From assembly GCA_002431915.1 (NCBI GenBank), contig DJEP01000063.1, positions 5,263 through 23,696 on the forward strand: 18,434 nt of DNA. Direction: 5' to 3'. The position numbers and the translations under genes were made by a program. Origin of the DNA: Lachnospiraceae bacterium UBA5895 (GTDB lineage: Bacteria > Bacillota > Clostridia > Lachnospirales > Lachnospiraceae). Numbering within the stretch: position 1 is the stretch's first letter; every line of letters begins with the position of its first letter. The notes beneath the pieces were generated by a model, which worked only from the letters and a program-made list of their open reading frames with translations, did not search any database and had not been told where the DNA came from. This document shows, in pieces, positions 1 to 8,077 of this stretch.

Positions 1-624
1 AGCAGTGATCAGGTTGTTCTCATCCTCGATCTTCTGAATGTTGCAGGACTCGATCCAGATACCTAAAGCATTCATATCCTTCTGTGCCTTGGCCTGTACC
101 TCATCACCGAAGGTCTTACGATCATTACACAGCTCCTTCAGGCACTGGGTACCGATGATTTCACGCATGTTACCCTGTAAGGAATCAGTCAGAGCGTCGC
201 GGATCTGATCTTCATTCATGTTCAGGAAGTTCTTCATGGCTGCGTTAGCCATCTCTGTGGTAATTCTCTTGTTCGGATCGGCGCCTGCCACAACTTCCCC
301 TTTGGCATTCACAGTGACATCTCTCTGGGTCAGGACTCTTACCTTTGCCACGGCATCAATATCTACACCAATGAAATCCTTGGTGGGGATATAGCCGTTG
401 GTCTTGATGTCGATACTGATCTGTTTTAAGATCAGTTCATCCTTTTTCTCTAAAAAAGGAATCTTGATACCTGCGCGTCCGATCAGGACCTTGGGTTCTC
501 TCTTAATACCCGAAATGATGTAGGCTTTGTTCGGTGATGCTTTTACATAACCGGATGCCAGGATTGCCAGAATGGCAATGACCAGTACAACGATTGCGAT
601 AATGCCGATGTTAAGTTCTCCCAT
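1..624 (-). CDS. Flotillin-like SPFH protein (N-terminal part, runs off window)
   Basis: The frame is open from an ATG at 624 to the window edge, giving 208 residues with the C-terminus missing. The N-terminus (MGELNIGIIAIVVLVIAILA) is one membrane segment. It is followed by an SPFH/band-7 domain: YVKASPNKAYIISG at about residues 26-39, then a beta-rich stretch and the helical region with NEDQIRDALTDSLQGNMREI. This order, membrane anchor then SPFH domain, is that of bacterial flotillins (FloT/YuaG type), which scaffold membrane microdomains. A GAGGGAG ribosome binding site lies about six bases before the start. A promoter should lie within 625-774, but I could not identify one with confidence. 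The coiled-coil C-terminus that would confirm a flotillin is outside the window, so another SPFH protein remains possible. Confidence 0.85.
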   Translation of the reverse strand, partial: MGELNIGIIAIVVLVIAILAILASGYVKASPNKAYIISGIKREPKVLIGRAGIKIPFLEKKDELILKQISIDIKTNGYIPTKDFIGVDIDAVAKVRVLTQRDVTVNAKGEVVAGADPNKRITTEMANAAMKNFLNMNEDQIRDALTDSLQGNMREIIGTQCLKELCNDRKTFGDEVQAKAQKDMNALGIWIESCNIQKIEDENNLITA

Positions 625-657
625 ACGTACTCCCTCGTCTTTCTTTTGTAGTATATG

Positions 658-702
658 AAAAGTTGCTTGTATGGTATGTATCATATCACACAAGCAACTT
701 TG
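658..702 (-). terminator. Long hairpin in the metA-flotillin gap, possible terminator
   Basis: The arms AGTTGCTTGT (661-670) and ACAAGCAACT (690-699) are perfect inverted repeats. After one A-C mismatch the pairing continues inward for seven more pairs (one G-T) to a three-base loop at 679-681. Read on the minus strand, the stem is followed by TTTTC, which fits a weak intrinsic terminator for the metA row. The short T tract and the hairpin's position about 35 bases before the flotillin start leave open a role in the flotillin leader instead. The rest of the 625-774 gap is AT-rich and I see nothing else certain in it. Confidence 0.5.
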
Positions 703-774
703 CGAACAGTGGTTTTTGTTACTTTTATAATATTGTATTGTTGCAAAAAAAGCACGATACCCTGCACCGGTTTC

Positions 775-1692
775 CTACCGGATCTGGGTCAGATCGTAAG
801 GAGTTGCCTGGTATACATAATAATTCAGCCAGTTGCTGTAGAGGTTGTTGCAATGGGATCTCCACTGTAACAGAGGTCTCTGCCCGGGATCGTCATCCGG
901 ATAATAATTATAGGGGATCTGGATGGGCAGTCCCTTATCCAGGTCTCTGTGGTACTCATTGTTCAAGGTATAGCGGTCGTATTCCGGATGCCCTGCCACG
1001 AAGATCTTCTTGCCTTCCTCTGCGATAGCCAAAAATACGCCGGCTTTCTCGGATTCCGCCAGGATCGTCAGATCCTTACAGGCATGAATAGCCTCCGCAG
1101 GAGTCTCAGTATGGCGGCTGTGAGGTGCCATAAAAATATCATCAAAGCCCCGCACTAACGGCACTTTCCGGTTGGATACTTTATGAGAATAAACGCCAAA
1201 CAGTTTCTGTGGCAGTTGTCTCTTATTGATGCCATAATAATGATAAAATCCCGCCTGTGCCGCCCAACAGATATGTAACGTGGAGGTCACATGGGTCTCC
1301 GCCCAGTCTAAGATCTGACAAGTCTCATCCCAGTAGTCCACTTCTTCAAAAGTGATATCCTCCACCGGTGCTCCGGTGACGATCAGTCCGTCAAAAGTCC
1401 GGTCCCTGATCTCATCAAAAGTAGTGTAGAATTTATTCAGATGGCTGGCGGGGGTATTCAGTGACACATGGGTCTTGGTATTCATAAAAGTCACATCCAC
1501 CTGCAGTGGGGTATTGGACAGTGCACGCAACAATTGCAGCTCCGTGTCCTGTTTTACCGGCATGTTATTCAAGATCAATACCTGCAGGGGACGCATGTCC
1601 TGATGTACCGCACGGAATTCGTCCATGACGAATATATTTTCGTTCTCCAGTATCTCTTTCGCAGGCAGATCATTTTGTGTCTTAATAGGCAT
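775..1692 (-). CDS. metA: Homoserine O-acetyltransferase (MetA family)
   Basis: This is a full-length, 305-residue MetA protein, which acylates L-homoserine in the cytoplasm as the first committed step of methionine synthesis. The family's key residues sit at their usual numbers: nucleophile Cys142 in ICWAAQAG, and His235 and Glu237 in GHPEYD. Position 111, in GAPVED, is Glu. In this family Glu111 goes with acetyl-CoA and Gly with succinyl-CoA, so an acetyltransferase is predicted despite frequent annotation as a succinyltransferase. The ATG at 1692 has a strong CGGAGG site eight bases upstream. The gene starts 24 bases after the ligase gene stops, so it is probably co-transcribed with it, and there is no room for its own S-box or T-box leader. 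Confidence 0.97.
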   Translation of the reverse strand: MPIKTQNDLPAKEILENENIFVMDEFRAVHQDMRPLQVLILNNMPVKQDTELQLLRALSNTPLQVDVTFMNTKTHVSLNTPASHLNKFYTTFDEIRDRTFDGLIVTGAPVEDITFEEVDYWDETCQILDWAETHVTSTLHICWAAQAGFYHYYGINKRQLPQKLFGVYSHKVSNRKVPLVRGFDDIFMAPHSRHTETPAEAIHACKDLTILAESEKAGVFLAIAEEGKKIFVAGHPEYDRYTLNNEYHRDLDKGLPIQIPYNYYPDDDPGQRPLLQWRSHCNNLYSNWLNYYVYQATPYDLTQIR

Positions 1693-1716
1693 TTTATTTT
1701 CCTCCGGGTCTTTGTT

Positions 1717-3690
1717 TTATTCCTCGTAAGGAATGTTATAAGTTTTCAGGAAATCCTCCTCCGTCAGGATGGGCACCTGAAGTTCTTTTGCTTTTTTATT
1801 CTTAGAAGAAGTCGAGGTAATGTCATTGTTGATCAGGCAGGTGGTCTTGCCTGTCACGCTGCCGGTGACTTTGCCGCCTCTCTCCTCGATGACTTCTTTC
1901 AGATCATTACGGCTGGCGTAATGGTTCAGGCTTCCGGTCACGACGAAGCTCATGCCGGATAACGTCTGCGCATTTTCGTCCACCTTAGGGCTCTCAAGGA
2001 TCAGGAACTGTTTCAGGTGTTCGATCTGCTCCAGATTCTCCGCATCAGACATGTATTCCGCAAATGCCGATGCCAGCACTTCCCCCACACCGGGTACGGC
2101 GCTTAAGGTCTCCACATCCGCCTGCTGCATTTTCTCCAGATCATAATCAAAATATCTGCAGAGCACTTTGGCATTGGCGACACCGATGCCTGCGATTCCC
2201 AGTCCGTAGATCAGTCGGGGCAGCGTCGTATGACGCGCTGTTTCAATACTGTCTATCATATTCTGATAGGACTTCTCGCCGAAGCCCTCCATCTGTGTGA
2301 TAACTTCCTTATAGCGGTCCAGGCGGAACAGATCCGCATATTCATGGATAAATCCCTGATCGATCATTTTCTCCAAAGTTGCTTCGGAGAGTCCGTCGAT
2401 ATTCAGGGCATCACGGCTTACGAACAGGGTATACGCCTTGATCTCCTTCGCAGGGCATTTCTCATTGGTGCAATACAGGGTCTGTACTTCATTCATCTGA
2501 CGGATCTCGGTAGGCTGTCCGCAGACGGGGCAGACCTTCGGGATCTCCACGTTGTCACTGCCGGTCAGATTCTCCGCAATCTGCGGAATGATCATGTTCG
2601 CCTTATAGACGGTAATGTGGTCACCGATCCCCAACCGTAAACTACGCAAAATGCTGATATTATGCACGGAAGCACGGCTGACTGTGGTGCCCTCCAGTTC
2701 CACCGGCTCGAAGATTGCCACGGGATTGATCAGTCCGGTGCGGCTGGCGCTCCACTCGATCTCTTTTAATGTGGTCTCACGAAGTTCATCCGCCCATTTA
2801 AAGGCAATGGAATCTCTGGGGAATTTTGCGGTTCTGCCCAGAGATTGTCCGTAACTGATGCTTTCATAGGTAAGAACCAGTCCGTCGGACGGAATATCAT
2901 AATGTTCGATCTTGTGTTCAAAGTCTTCTATGGCAGACAGAATGTTTTCTTCCGTCACCGCCACATGTTCTACTACCGCAAAGCCCTGCTCCTGTAAAAA
3001 AGCAAACTGTGCCTCCTTAGAATCATGGAAATCCACATTGTCCGCTTTTACCAGGGTAAACGCATAAAATCTCACGTTACGTTTTGCCGTGATCTCATTA
3101 TTTAACTGTCGTACCGAACCGCTGCACAGGTTTCTGGGATTCTTATATTTTGCTTCCGCATCGGTGATCTCGCCGTTGATCTTCTCGAAATCACTGTAGG
3201 TAATAACTGCCTCGCCTCGCAGGATCAGTTCTCCCGTATAGGAGATATTTAACGGCAGGTTCTTAAACGTACGGGCGTTATTCGTGATAACTTCGCCGAT
3301 CTCGCCGTTTCCTCTGGTTACCGCTTTTGCAAGTTTTCCATCACGATACGTCAATACGATGGTGAGTCCATCCAGTTTCCAGCTTAAAATTGCAGGATTT
3401 CCCTGCAGCCAGTCACGCAGTTCTTCACGGCTTTTCGTCTTCCCCAGAGACAGCATGGGACTCTCGTGACGCTCCTTAGGCAGCTCATCCACGGCTTCAT
3501 AGCCCACATTTACCGTGGGGCTGTTCGCCAGGGTAACACCTGTCTCTTTTTCCAGTTCCACCAGTTCATCATAGAGCTTATCATATTCATAGTTGCTCAT
3601 GATCTCCCGGTCTTTGGCATAATAGCTCTCCGAAGCCGCATTCAGTTGTTCTACCAGATATTTGATCCGGTCTATTTTGGTAGACTGCAT
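1717..3690 (-). CDS. ligA: NAD-dependent DNA ligase, divergent LigA
   Basis: The 657-residue protein has the complete LigA layout: N-terminal Ia domain (about 1-65), adenylation domain with the KLDG motif (Lys105, Asp107), OB fold, a four-cysteine zinc finger (Cys387, 390, 407, 412), helix-hairpin-helix repeats (GFGEKSYQNM; GIAGIGVANA; VPGVGEVLA) and a C-terminal BRCT domain (about 577-652). Such enzymes seal nicks using NAD+. The sequence departs from typical LigA at conserved positions: SWKLDG instead of ExKxDG, TRGNG instead of TRGDG, NPRNLCSG instead of NPRNAAAG, and DGLVLT where DGVVIK (motif IV Lys) is usual. In the Ia domain, YYAKDREIMSNYEYD has Tyr and Asn where NMN-binding His and Asp are expected. 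Glu160 (RGE), Arg186, Arg194, Asp269 and Lys298 are kept. It may be a second ligase rather than the housekeeping one. AGGA lies about eight bases before the ATG. Confidence 0.9.
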   Translation of the reverse strand: MQSTKIDRIKYLVEQLNAASESYYAKDREIMSNYEYDKLYDELVELEKETGVTLANSPTVNVGYEAVDELPKERHESPMLSLGKTKSREELRDWLQGNPAILSWKLDGLTIVLTYRDGKLAKAVTRGNGEIGEVITNNARTFKNLPLNISYTGELILRGEAVITYSDFEKINGEITDAEAKYKNPRNLCSGSVRQLNNEITAKRNVRFYAFTLVKADNVDFHDSKEAQFAFLQEQGFAVVEHVAVTEENILSAIEDFEHKIEHYDIPSDGLVLTYESISYGQSLGRTAKFPRDSIAFKWADELRETTLKEIEWSASRTGLINPVAIFEPVELEGTTVSRASVHNISILRSLRLGIGDHITVYKANMIIPQIAENLTGSDNVEIPKVCPVCGQPTEIRQMNEVQTLYCTNEKCPAKEIKAYTLFVSRDALNIDGLSEATLEKMIDQGFIHEYADLFRLDRYKEVITQMEGFGEKSYQNMIDSIETARHTTLPRLIYGLGIAGIGVANAKVLCRYFDYDLEKMQQADVETLSAVPGVGEVLASAFAEYMSDAENLEQIEHLKQFLILESPKVDENAQTLSGMSFVVTGSLNHYASRNDLKEVIEERGGKVTGSVTGKTTCLINNDITSTSSKNKKAKELQVPILTEEDFLKTYNIPYEE

Positions 3691-3714
3691 ATTGTGTTCC
3701 TGCCTTTAATAGAT

Positions 3715-4428
3715 TTATTTACGATTTAACATTCCGGTGTCTGTCAGAAGTGTTTCCAGTTCTTCTCCGGTGACCTCCCGCCACTCTCCGGGCTTCAGAT
3801 CCCCCAGGCGGATGTTCATGACACGGATCCTTTTTAAGGATCTCACTTTCGCTCCGCAGGCTTCGCACATCCTGCGGATCTGTCTGTTGACTCCCTGAGT
3901 CAGTATAATCCGGAATGTATATTTTCCCGTTTTTTCTATCTCACACTCTCTTGTAGTGATATCCAGATCTTTCAGATAAATACCTTTTGCCATTTTCTCC
4001 AAAAAATCGGGTGTTATTTCTCTATCGATCTTTACAATGTATTCTTTCTCATGGCGGTTGGCTCCCCGCATCATGGCATTGATGAGGTCACCGTCGTTGG
4101 TCAGAAGGATCAGTCCTTCCGAATCTTTGTCCAGGCGTCCGGCATACGTCACCCTCTCCGGGCACCGGATCATGTCGGTGATCTTCTTCTGCACATGAGG
4201 GTCCCGCTCCGTGCAAACGACACCCACCGGCTTATAGAAAGCCAGGACTTTGCAGGTCTGTTTCCCCTGTAAAATCTTCTTCCCGACCTGTACGGTATCC
4301 GTCTCTTCCACCTGCTGTCCCATTCCGGCGACCTGACCGTTGACCAGGACTCTTCCCTGTTCGATCAGTTTGTCCGCATCTCTCCTGGAGCATACACCGC
4401 ACTGTGCCAGATATTTATTCAGCCGCAT
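3715..4428 (-). CDS. rluF: Pseudouridine synthase, RluF/RluB type
   Basis: The protein has 237 residues from the ATG at 4428. An S4 RNA-binding domain (MRLNKYLAQCGVCSRRDADK, about 1-60) precedes an RsuA/RluB/E/F synthase domain with GRLDKDSEGL, where Asp100 is the catalytic aspartate, and GVNRQIRRMCE near the C-terminus. The MRGANRHEKEYIV and IRVMNIRLG segments are closer to RluF (pseudouridine in the peptidyl-transferase region of 23S rRNA) than to RluB, but the exact target is inferred. An in-frame ATG at 4449 would add seven residues; the inner start is preferred because the S4 domain begins there and AGAGAGG lies about seven bases upstream. The gene overlaps the RNase H gene by 14 bases, which suggests translational coupling. 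It ends 24 bases before the ligase start. Confidence 0.9.
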   Translation of the reverse strand: MRLNKYLAQCGVCSRRDADKLIEQGRVLVNGQVAGMGQQVEETDTVQVGKKILQGKQTCKVLAFYKPVGVVCTERDPHVQKKITDMIRCPERVTYAGRLDKDSEGLILLTNDGDLINAMMRGANRHEKEYIVKIDREITPDFLEKMAKGIYLKDLDITTRECEIEKTGKYTFRIILTQGVNRQIRRMCEACGAKVRSLKRIRVMNIRLGDLKPGEWREVTGEELETLLTDTGMLNRK

Positions 4429-4978
4429 CCTGCATCCTCTCTGCGGCATCCGCCGCCTCGAAATCGCTGAGGCTCTTCACCTTGGGGATTCCGTTTCCGT
4501 TCGCCACGCCGAGTTTGGCTGTCTCGTCCGCCAGTTCGTTGTATTTTACCTTGGAATGCGCCGGCACTTTCGTGAAACGGATCTGTATCTTCTCTCCCCA
4601 TAGGCGCATGGTCTGTGCGTATTTCTGTGTCAGTTCATTTTTGCTCTTCCACGCACCGGTGACCCATTTTTCGATTCCCTCATAATCATACCGGATCTCA
4701 ATTGCGCGAAAGCCGCTGTTTAGTGCAAACCGCACCGCATACATGGCTCCCAGCATCTCTCCGGAGACATTTCGCTGTTTCAGGGAGTCCGGGTTGTCGC
4801 CGTTGCCGTATTCCGTATAGATCCGCCCGTCGGGTAGGATAAAAATGCAGCCAAACCCGTATTTTTTCAATGCATCCTGATAGCTTCCGTCCACGTAAGC
4901 CAAAAGCTCTCCCGGTGCCGGGCAGTCCTTGCTTTCCGCATTTTCCGGGTATCTTCCCAATCCCTGCCACTGTGCCAT
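4415..4978 (-). CDS. Ribonuclease HI family protein
   Basis: The protein has 187 residues with the RNase H fold. The four acidic catalytic residues are visible: Asp30 in AYVDGSY, Glu74 in SGEMLGAMYAV, Asp98 in IRYDYEGIEKW and Asp151 in NELADETAK. His141 (VPAHSK) fits the flexible catalytic histidine. The enzyme should cut RNA in RNA-DNA hybrids such as R-loops and primer remnants, in the cytoplasm. It begins directly with the catalytic domain after about 25 extra residues and has no clear N-terminal hybrid-binding domain. The C-terminal 25 residues are acidic and probably disordered. An AAAGGAGA site lies about ten bases before the ATG. It is followed by rRNA-modification and DNA-ligase genes, which suggests a small nucleic-acid maintenance operon. 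Confidence 0.9.
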   Translation of the reverse strand: MAQWQGLGRYPENAESKDCPAPGELLAYVDGSYQDALKKYGFGCIFILPDGRIYTEYGNGDNPDSLKQRNVSGEMLGAMYAVRFALNSGFRAIEIRYDYEGIEKWVTGAWKSKNELTQKYAQTMRLWGEKIQIRFTKVPAHSKVKYNELADETAKLGVANGNGIPKVKSLSDFEAADAAERMQDAAE

Positions 4979-5017
4979 AGTTTTGTCTGTCTCCTTTTCC
5001 TATCCGGTCTGTCACAT

Positions 5018-5638
5018 TTATCGGATAAAGTTGGTCTTCTGTGCCGGTTCTCTCTCCGGGAAGTTCACACCGGCAGCCTTGCCTGCTTCAATACATTTTA
5101 ACAGCCATGCCATGTTATTGCCCAGGGTACGCATGGTCTGCATGCCCTCCAGATCCTGTCTTACCTCTTCCGGGGTATTGCCGTGCACCTGGTTCCAGTA
5201 CTGGCTGGATACCACCGGCATACAGTTGATGGTAAAATATTTGTTCAGCTGGTCAAAGGCTGCGGAGGCTCCGCCACGTCTGCAGCTGACGATGCAGGCA
5301 CCGGGCTTGCCCTGGAAGATTGCACTCTTCCCATAGAATGCACGATCCAAGAAAGAAGTGATCATACCGGATGCCGATGCATAATGCACGGGAGATCCGA
5401 ATACGAATCCGTCTGCCGTCTTCGCTTTTTCCACGAATTCATTGACGCCGTCCTCCCGGAAACATTTTCCGGTCTTTATACAGGCACCGCAGCCGATACA
5501 GCCGGCGATGGGCTGTACGCCCACCTGGATGATTTCTGTCTCGATACCGTTCTTCTCCAATGCTCCTGCCACCTCTTCCAGTGCGGTATAGGTGCATCCT
5601 TTTTCATGTCCGCTTCCGTTCACCAGTAATACTTTCAT
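5018..5638 (-). CDS. Iron-sulfur flavoprotein / NAD(P)H-dependent FMN reductase family
   Basis: The 206-residue protein has a flavodoxin-like fold of the NADPH-dependent FMN reductase superfamily. It begins MKVLLVNGSGHEKGCTYTAL, the FMN-phosphate loop, and has GSPVHYASASG as the second flavin-contact region. Cys47, Cys50, Cys53 and Cys59 are spaced CxxCxxCx5C, the compact motif of iron-sulfur flavoproteins, so a 4Fe-4S cluster is likely. Electron donor and substrate cannot be read from the sequence. AGAGGT lies about eight bases before the ATG. It is the first gene of the row leading to metA (39 bases to the RNase H start) and is divergent from the signal peptidase gene. I could not pick a convincing promoter for it in the 114-base divergent gap. 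Confidence 0.85.
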   Translation of the reverse strand: MKVLLVNGSGHEKGCTYTALEEVAGALEKNGIETEIIQVGVQPIAGCIGCGACIKTGKCFREDGVNEFVEKAKTADGFVFGSPVHYASASGMITSFLDRAFYGKSAIFQGKPGACIVSCRRGGASAAFDQLNKYFTINCMPVVSSQYWNQVHGNTPEEVRQDLEGMQTMRTLGNNMAWLLKCIEAGKAAGVNFPEREPAQKTNFIR

Positions 5639-5687
5639 TTTATATACCTCTTCTCTTTTTCTTCTGCATATATCATTCGTTCTCTTC

Positions 5688-5716
5688 TTGCATCATTTGT
5701 ATCCGCGTGCTACTAT
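5688..5716 (+). promoter_or_regulatory. Promoter of the signal peptidase gene
   Basis: TTGCAT (5688-5693) and TACTAT (5711-5716) are separated by exactly 17 bases, close to the sigma-A consensus. The -10 ends 36 bases before the chosen ATG at 5753. It explains how the only plus-strand gene of the window is expressed. Confidence 0.7.
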
Positions 5717-5752
5717 ATCCGTAAATTATGGATTCACATGAAAGGAGCAGCT

Positions 5753-6253
5753 ATGCCTAATAGAATCTCTCACTACCTGCTTTCCATACTTTGCATCGGC
5801 TGTATCATTTTTCTGATCAGCCGCTATGGTATACAGCTCTATCAGGTCTCCGGGCGTTCTATGGAACCCACCTATTCCTCCGGCTCTTTTCTTCTGGTCC
5901 AGAAATTTGGAATGCCCGAACGAGTTTCACGTTTTGATGTCGTTACGATACGCTCTAAAAATCTTGGAAACCGAATAATTTTAAAGCGCGTAATCGGTCT
6001 CCCCGGGGAGACTGTTCAGATTCTTGACGGAACTGTCTATATCGACGGCGCACCACTTTCAGAGCCCTCTTTTTTAGTTTCCCAAAATATATCCGATCCC
6101 GGAAAAGCATCTGCTCCTATTGTCCTCGGTGACAATGAATATTTCGTATTAGGAGACAATCGTCCGGAGAGTATAGACAGTCGTTCTGATAAGGTAGGAC
6201 TCATTCCTGCGGATTCCATCACCGGAAAAGTAATTAATTTAATTTCTTTTTAA
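5753..6253 (+). CDS. lepB: Type I signal peptidase
   Basis: The 166-residue protein has one N-terminal membrane segment (about 8-24) and an extracytoplasmic catalytic domain of the S26 family. The catalytic dyad is Ser36 in VSGRSMEPT and Lys78 in ILKRVIGLPGE; GDNRPESIDSR is the conserved C-terminal box. It removes signal peptides from exported proteins. The length fits short Gram-positive signal peptidases. An in-frame ATG at 5738 exists, but the AAAGGAG site lies after it and six bases before the ATG at 5753, which decides the start. The stop codon lies inside the end of the converging nucleotidyltransferase-aminotransferase gene, a 20-base overlap. No clear terminator follows in either direction. 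Confidence 0.93.
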   Translation: MPNRISHYLLSILCIGCIIFLISRYGIQLYQVSGRSMEPTYSSGSFLLVQKFGMPERVSRFDVVTIRSKNLGNRIILKRVIGLPGETVQILDGTVYIDGAPLSEPSFLVSQNISDPGKASAPIVLGDNEYFVLGDNRPESIDSRSDKVGLIPADSITGKVINLISF

Positions 6254-8045
6254 GAGCCGCTACCAGTTTTTCATTATCCTTTTCGTCTCTGATTGCGATT
6301 CTGATATAATTTCTGCCTTCAAATCCCCTTTTGGTGGACAAATCTTTAATTAAAATATTATCTTCATCCAGGAGATCTTCTGCCAGCTTTGTTGCAGATT
6401 CTCCATTTGTAAGTTCACAGAGCAGATAATTAGCCTGAGAAGGAATCACACGCAAGCCCTTCACTTCTGCCAATGCGTTTACGAAAGCTCTTCTTTCCTG
6501 CCTGAACTTATCCATAGCCGCTTTATAATCTTTGGCATATTTTTCATAGATCTGAAGGTAGAACTCTCCAAAGGAATTAATATTCCATATGGAGACATCC
6601 TTTTTCAATTTTGCAATCAGTCCCTTATTATCACCTGCTAAAATTCCCAGCCGGATGCCCGGTACTCCATAGCTCTTAGAGATACTCTTCATTACAAACA
6701 GATGCGGGTATTGTGTCAGAATCGCCTGTTCCAGAAGAGAACTGTCAATTTCATCTGCAAAATCCACAAAAGATTCATCCACAACGAGACAGGTTTCTCT
6801 TTCTTCTGCCCATGCAGCCAACGACAGGACATCTTTTTTCGGTATGTAATTGCCGGAAGGATTGTCAGGATTAATCAGCAGCAATGTTTTAATATCTTTA
6901 TCTGCATAGTAATTCATCAGATCCTCTGCTGAATAAGAATAGTTTTCATTCGATGGCAGAAAAGCAATTACATCCTCTGCTTTTTTGCGATTCGGATATT
7001 CTTCAAATGTAGGCTTTACCACACCTATTTTACCCGGCAACTGCTCCATAAGAGACTTGATCAGCTCACTTGCCCCGTTTCCGACAACAATCTGATCCTT
7101 ATGTAATCCAAAATCCTTTGCAGCAATCAGACTGTTTACACCCATTCCGGAAGGGTACTCTGTCAAAAGGATTTCAAAGTTGCTCTTCATTTCATCCACC
7201 AGCTTGCGGCAAGGGAAATAAGGATTCACAAGATAACAGAAGTCCAATAATTTTGGATATCTCCAATATCCGCCATATCGGCTCTGCATTCTCTTCAGTC
7301 GTTCTTCCTTAGTGGCAAACAATGTCTCTGCGATATCCAGATCCTGAACATCATCAATTTCATACCATTTTTCTCCATTCAGCTTAACAGCCTTGATCTG
7401 AGGATCATCCAGGAATGTAATAACTTTCAACACCTGTTCGTAATATTCATTTGTTCCAAGTGCCTTACAATATGCTTCCAAAAACGGAACATAATGTTTC
7501 TGAGAGAACTCTTTACTGAACTTATATAAATTCACAGTTTTATAATATTCGTCTGTTTTGCTAAAATCAAATTCTCTCTTACTTAAAAAAGCTGTAATAT
7601 TGTCATCTTCATCCAGTGTAACGCAGGTTCCATCCATCCAGCTTTCAAACTTATCCACTAATGTCAACGACGGATACGGATGATCTACCAGTTTACGAAT
7701 CACAGCTTCTTCATAAACAAGATCAGATTCCAACAACAGAGTATCATCCTCTACAAGTTTTTCCTTTGCAAGATATAAGGAATAGATATTGTTTGTCTTA
7801 TAATACACATCATTATCAATAAACTCTAACGGGGTTTTGATATTTAAGCTTTCGACATAGCTTTTCAGTTTCTGCCCTTCATAGCCGATTACAAAAACAA
7901 TGCGCTTAAGTCCAAGCTTTTCAAGATGTCCCAATGTCTTTTCTATCATGGTGACACCGTTTACTTCGACCATACATTTGGTAGCATTGCTTGTTAATTC
8001 CTTTAATCTTTTTCCCATTCCCGCTGCTAAAATAATCGCCTGCAT
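6234..8045 (-). CDS. Fusion: nucleotidyltransferase (LicC/PntC-like) + PLP aminotransferase
   Basis: The protein has 603 residues from the ATG at 8045. Residues 1 to about 240 form a nucleotidyltransferase: MQAIILAAGMGKRLKELT is the nucleotide-binding loop, ESD (106-108) holds a metal-binding aspartate, and WYEIDDVQDLDIAE fits the second metal site of LicC-type cytidylyltransferases. Residues about 255-603 are a fold-type I aminotransferase of the HisC/CobD group, with NPDNPSG (392-398), VVDESF (Asp423), SISKSYG with PLP lysine Lys457, GIRLG, and YIRIAIR near the end. The same fusion occurs in PntC of Treponema denticola, which cytidylylates and transaminates 2-aminoethylphosphonate. No phosphonate-forming gene (PEP mutase or decarboxylase) is in view, so a CDP-linked amino-alkyl phosphate is equally possible. 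A GTG at 8051 is an alternative start; the SD-like AAGGG is close to it, but family alignment favours MQAII. It is the last gene of the operon. Confidence 0.88.
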   Translation of the reverse strand: MQAIILAAGMGKRLKELTSNATKCMVEVNGVTMIEKTLGHLEKLGLKRIVFVIGYEGQKLKSYVESLNIKTPLEFIDNDVYYKTNNIYSLYLAKEKLVEDDTLLLESDLVYEEAVIRKLVDHPYPSLTLVDKFESWMDGTCVTLDEDDNITAFLSKREFDFSKTDEYYKTVNLYKFSKEFSQKHYVPFLEAYCKALGTNEYYEQVLKVITFLDDPQIKAVKLNGEKWYEIDDVQDLDIAETLFATKEERLKRMQSRYGGYWRYPKLLDFCYLVNPYFPCRKLVDEMKSNFEILLTEYPSGMGVNSLIAAKDFGLHKDQIVVGNGASELIKSLMEQLPGKIGVVKPTFEEYPNRKKAEDVIAFLPSNENYSYSAEDLMNYYADKDIKTLLLINPDNPSGNYIPKKDVLSLAAWAEERETCLVVDESFVDFADEIDSSLLEQAILTQYPHLFVMKSISKSYGVPGIRLGILAGDNKGLIAKLKKDVSIWNINSFGEFYLQIYEKYAKDYKAAMDKFRQERRAFVNALAEVKGLRVIPSQANYLLCELTNGESATKLAEDLLDEDNILIKDLSTKRGFEGRNYIRIAIRDEKDNEKLVAALKKKLN

Positions 8046-8077
8046 ACTCACTCATCCCTTCTTCTCATTTACGTGTT

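Noticed and set aside
767..781. A five-pair hairpin (CCGGT/ACCGG) over the metA stop codon, with T7 further downstream
   Set aside because: The T tract starts about 16 bases after the stem, too far for a normal intrinsic terminator.
1693..1716. A SAM riboswitch or T-box before metA
   Set aside because: The gap of 24 bases is too short for either.
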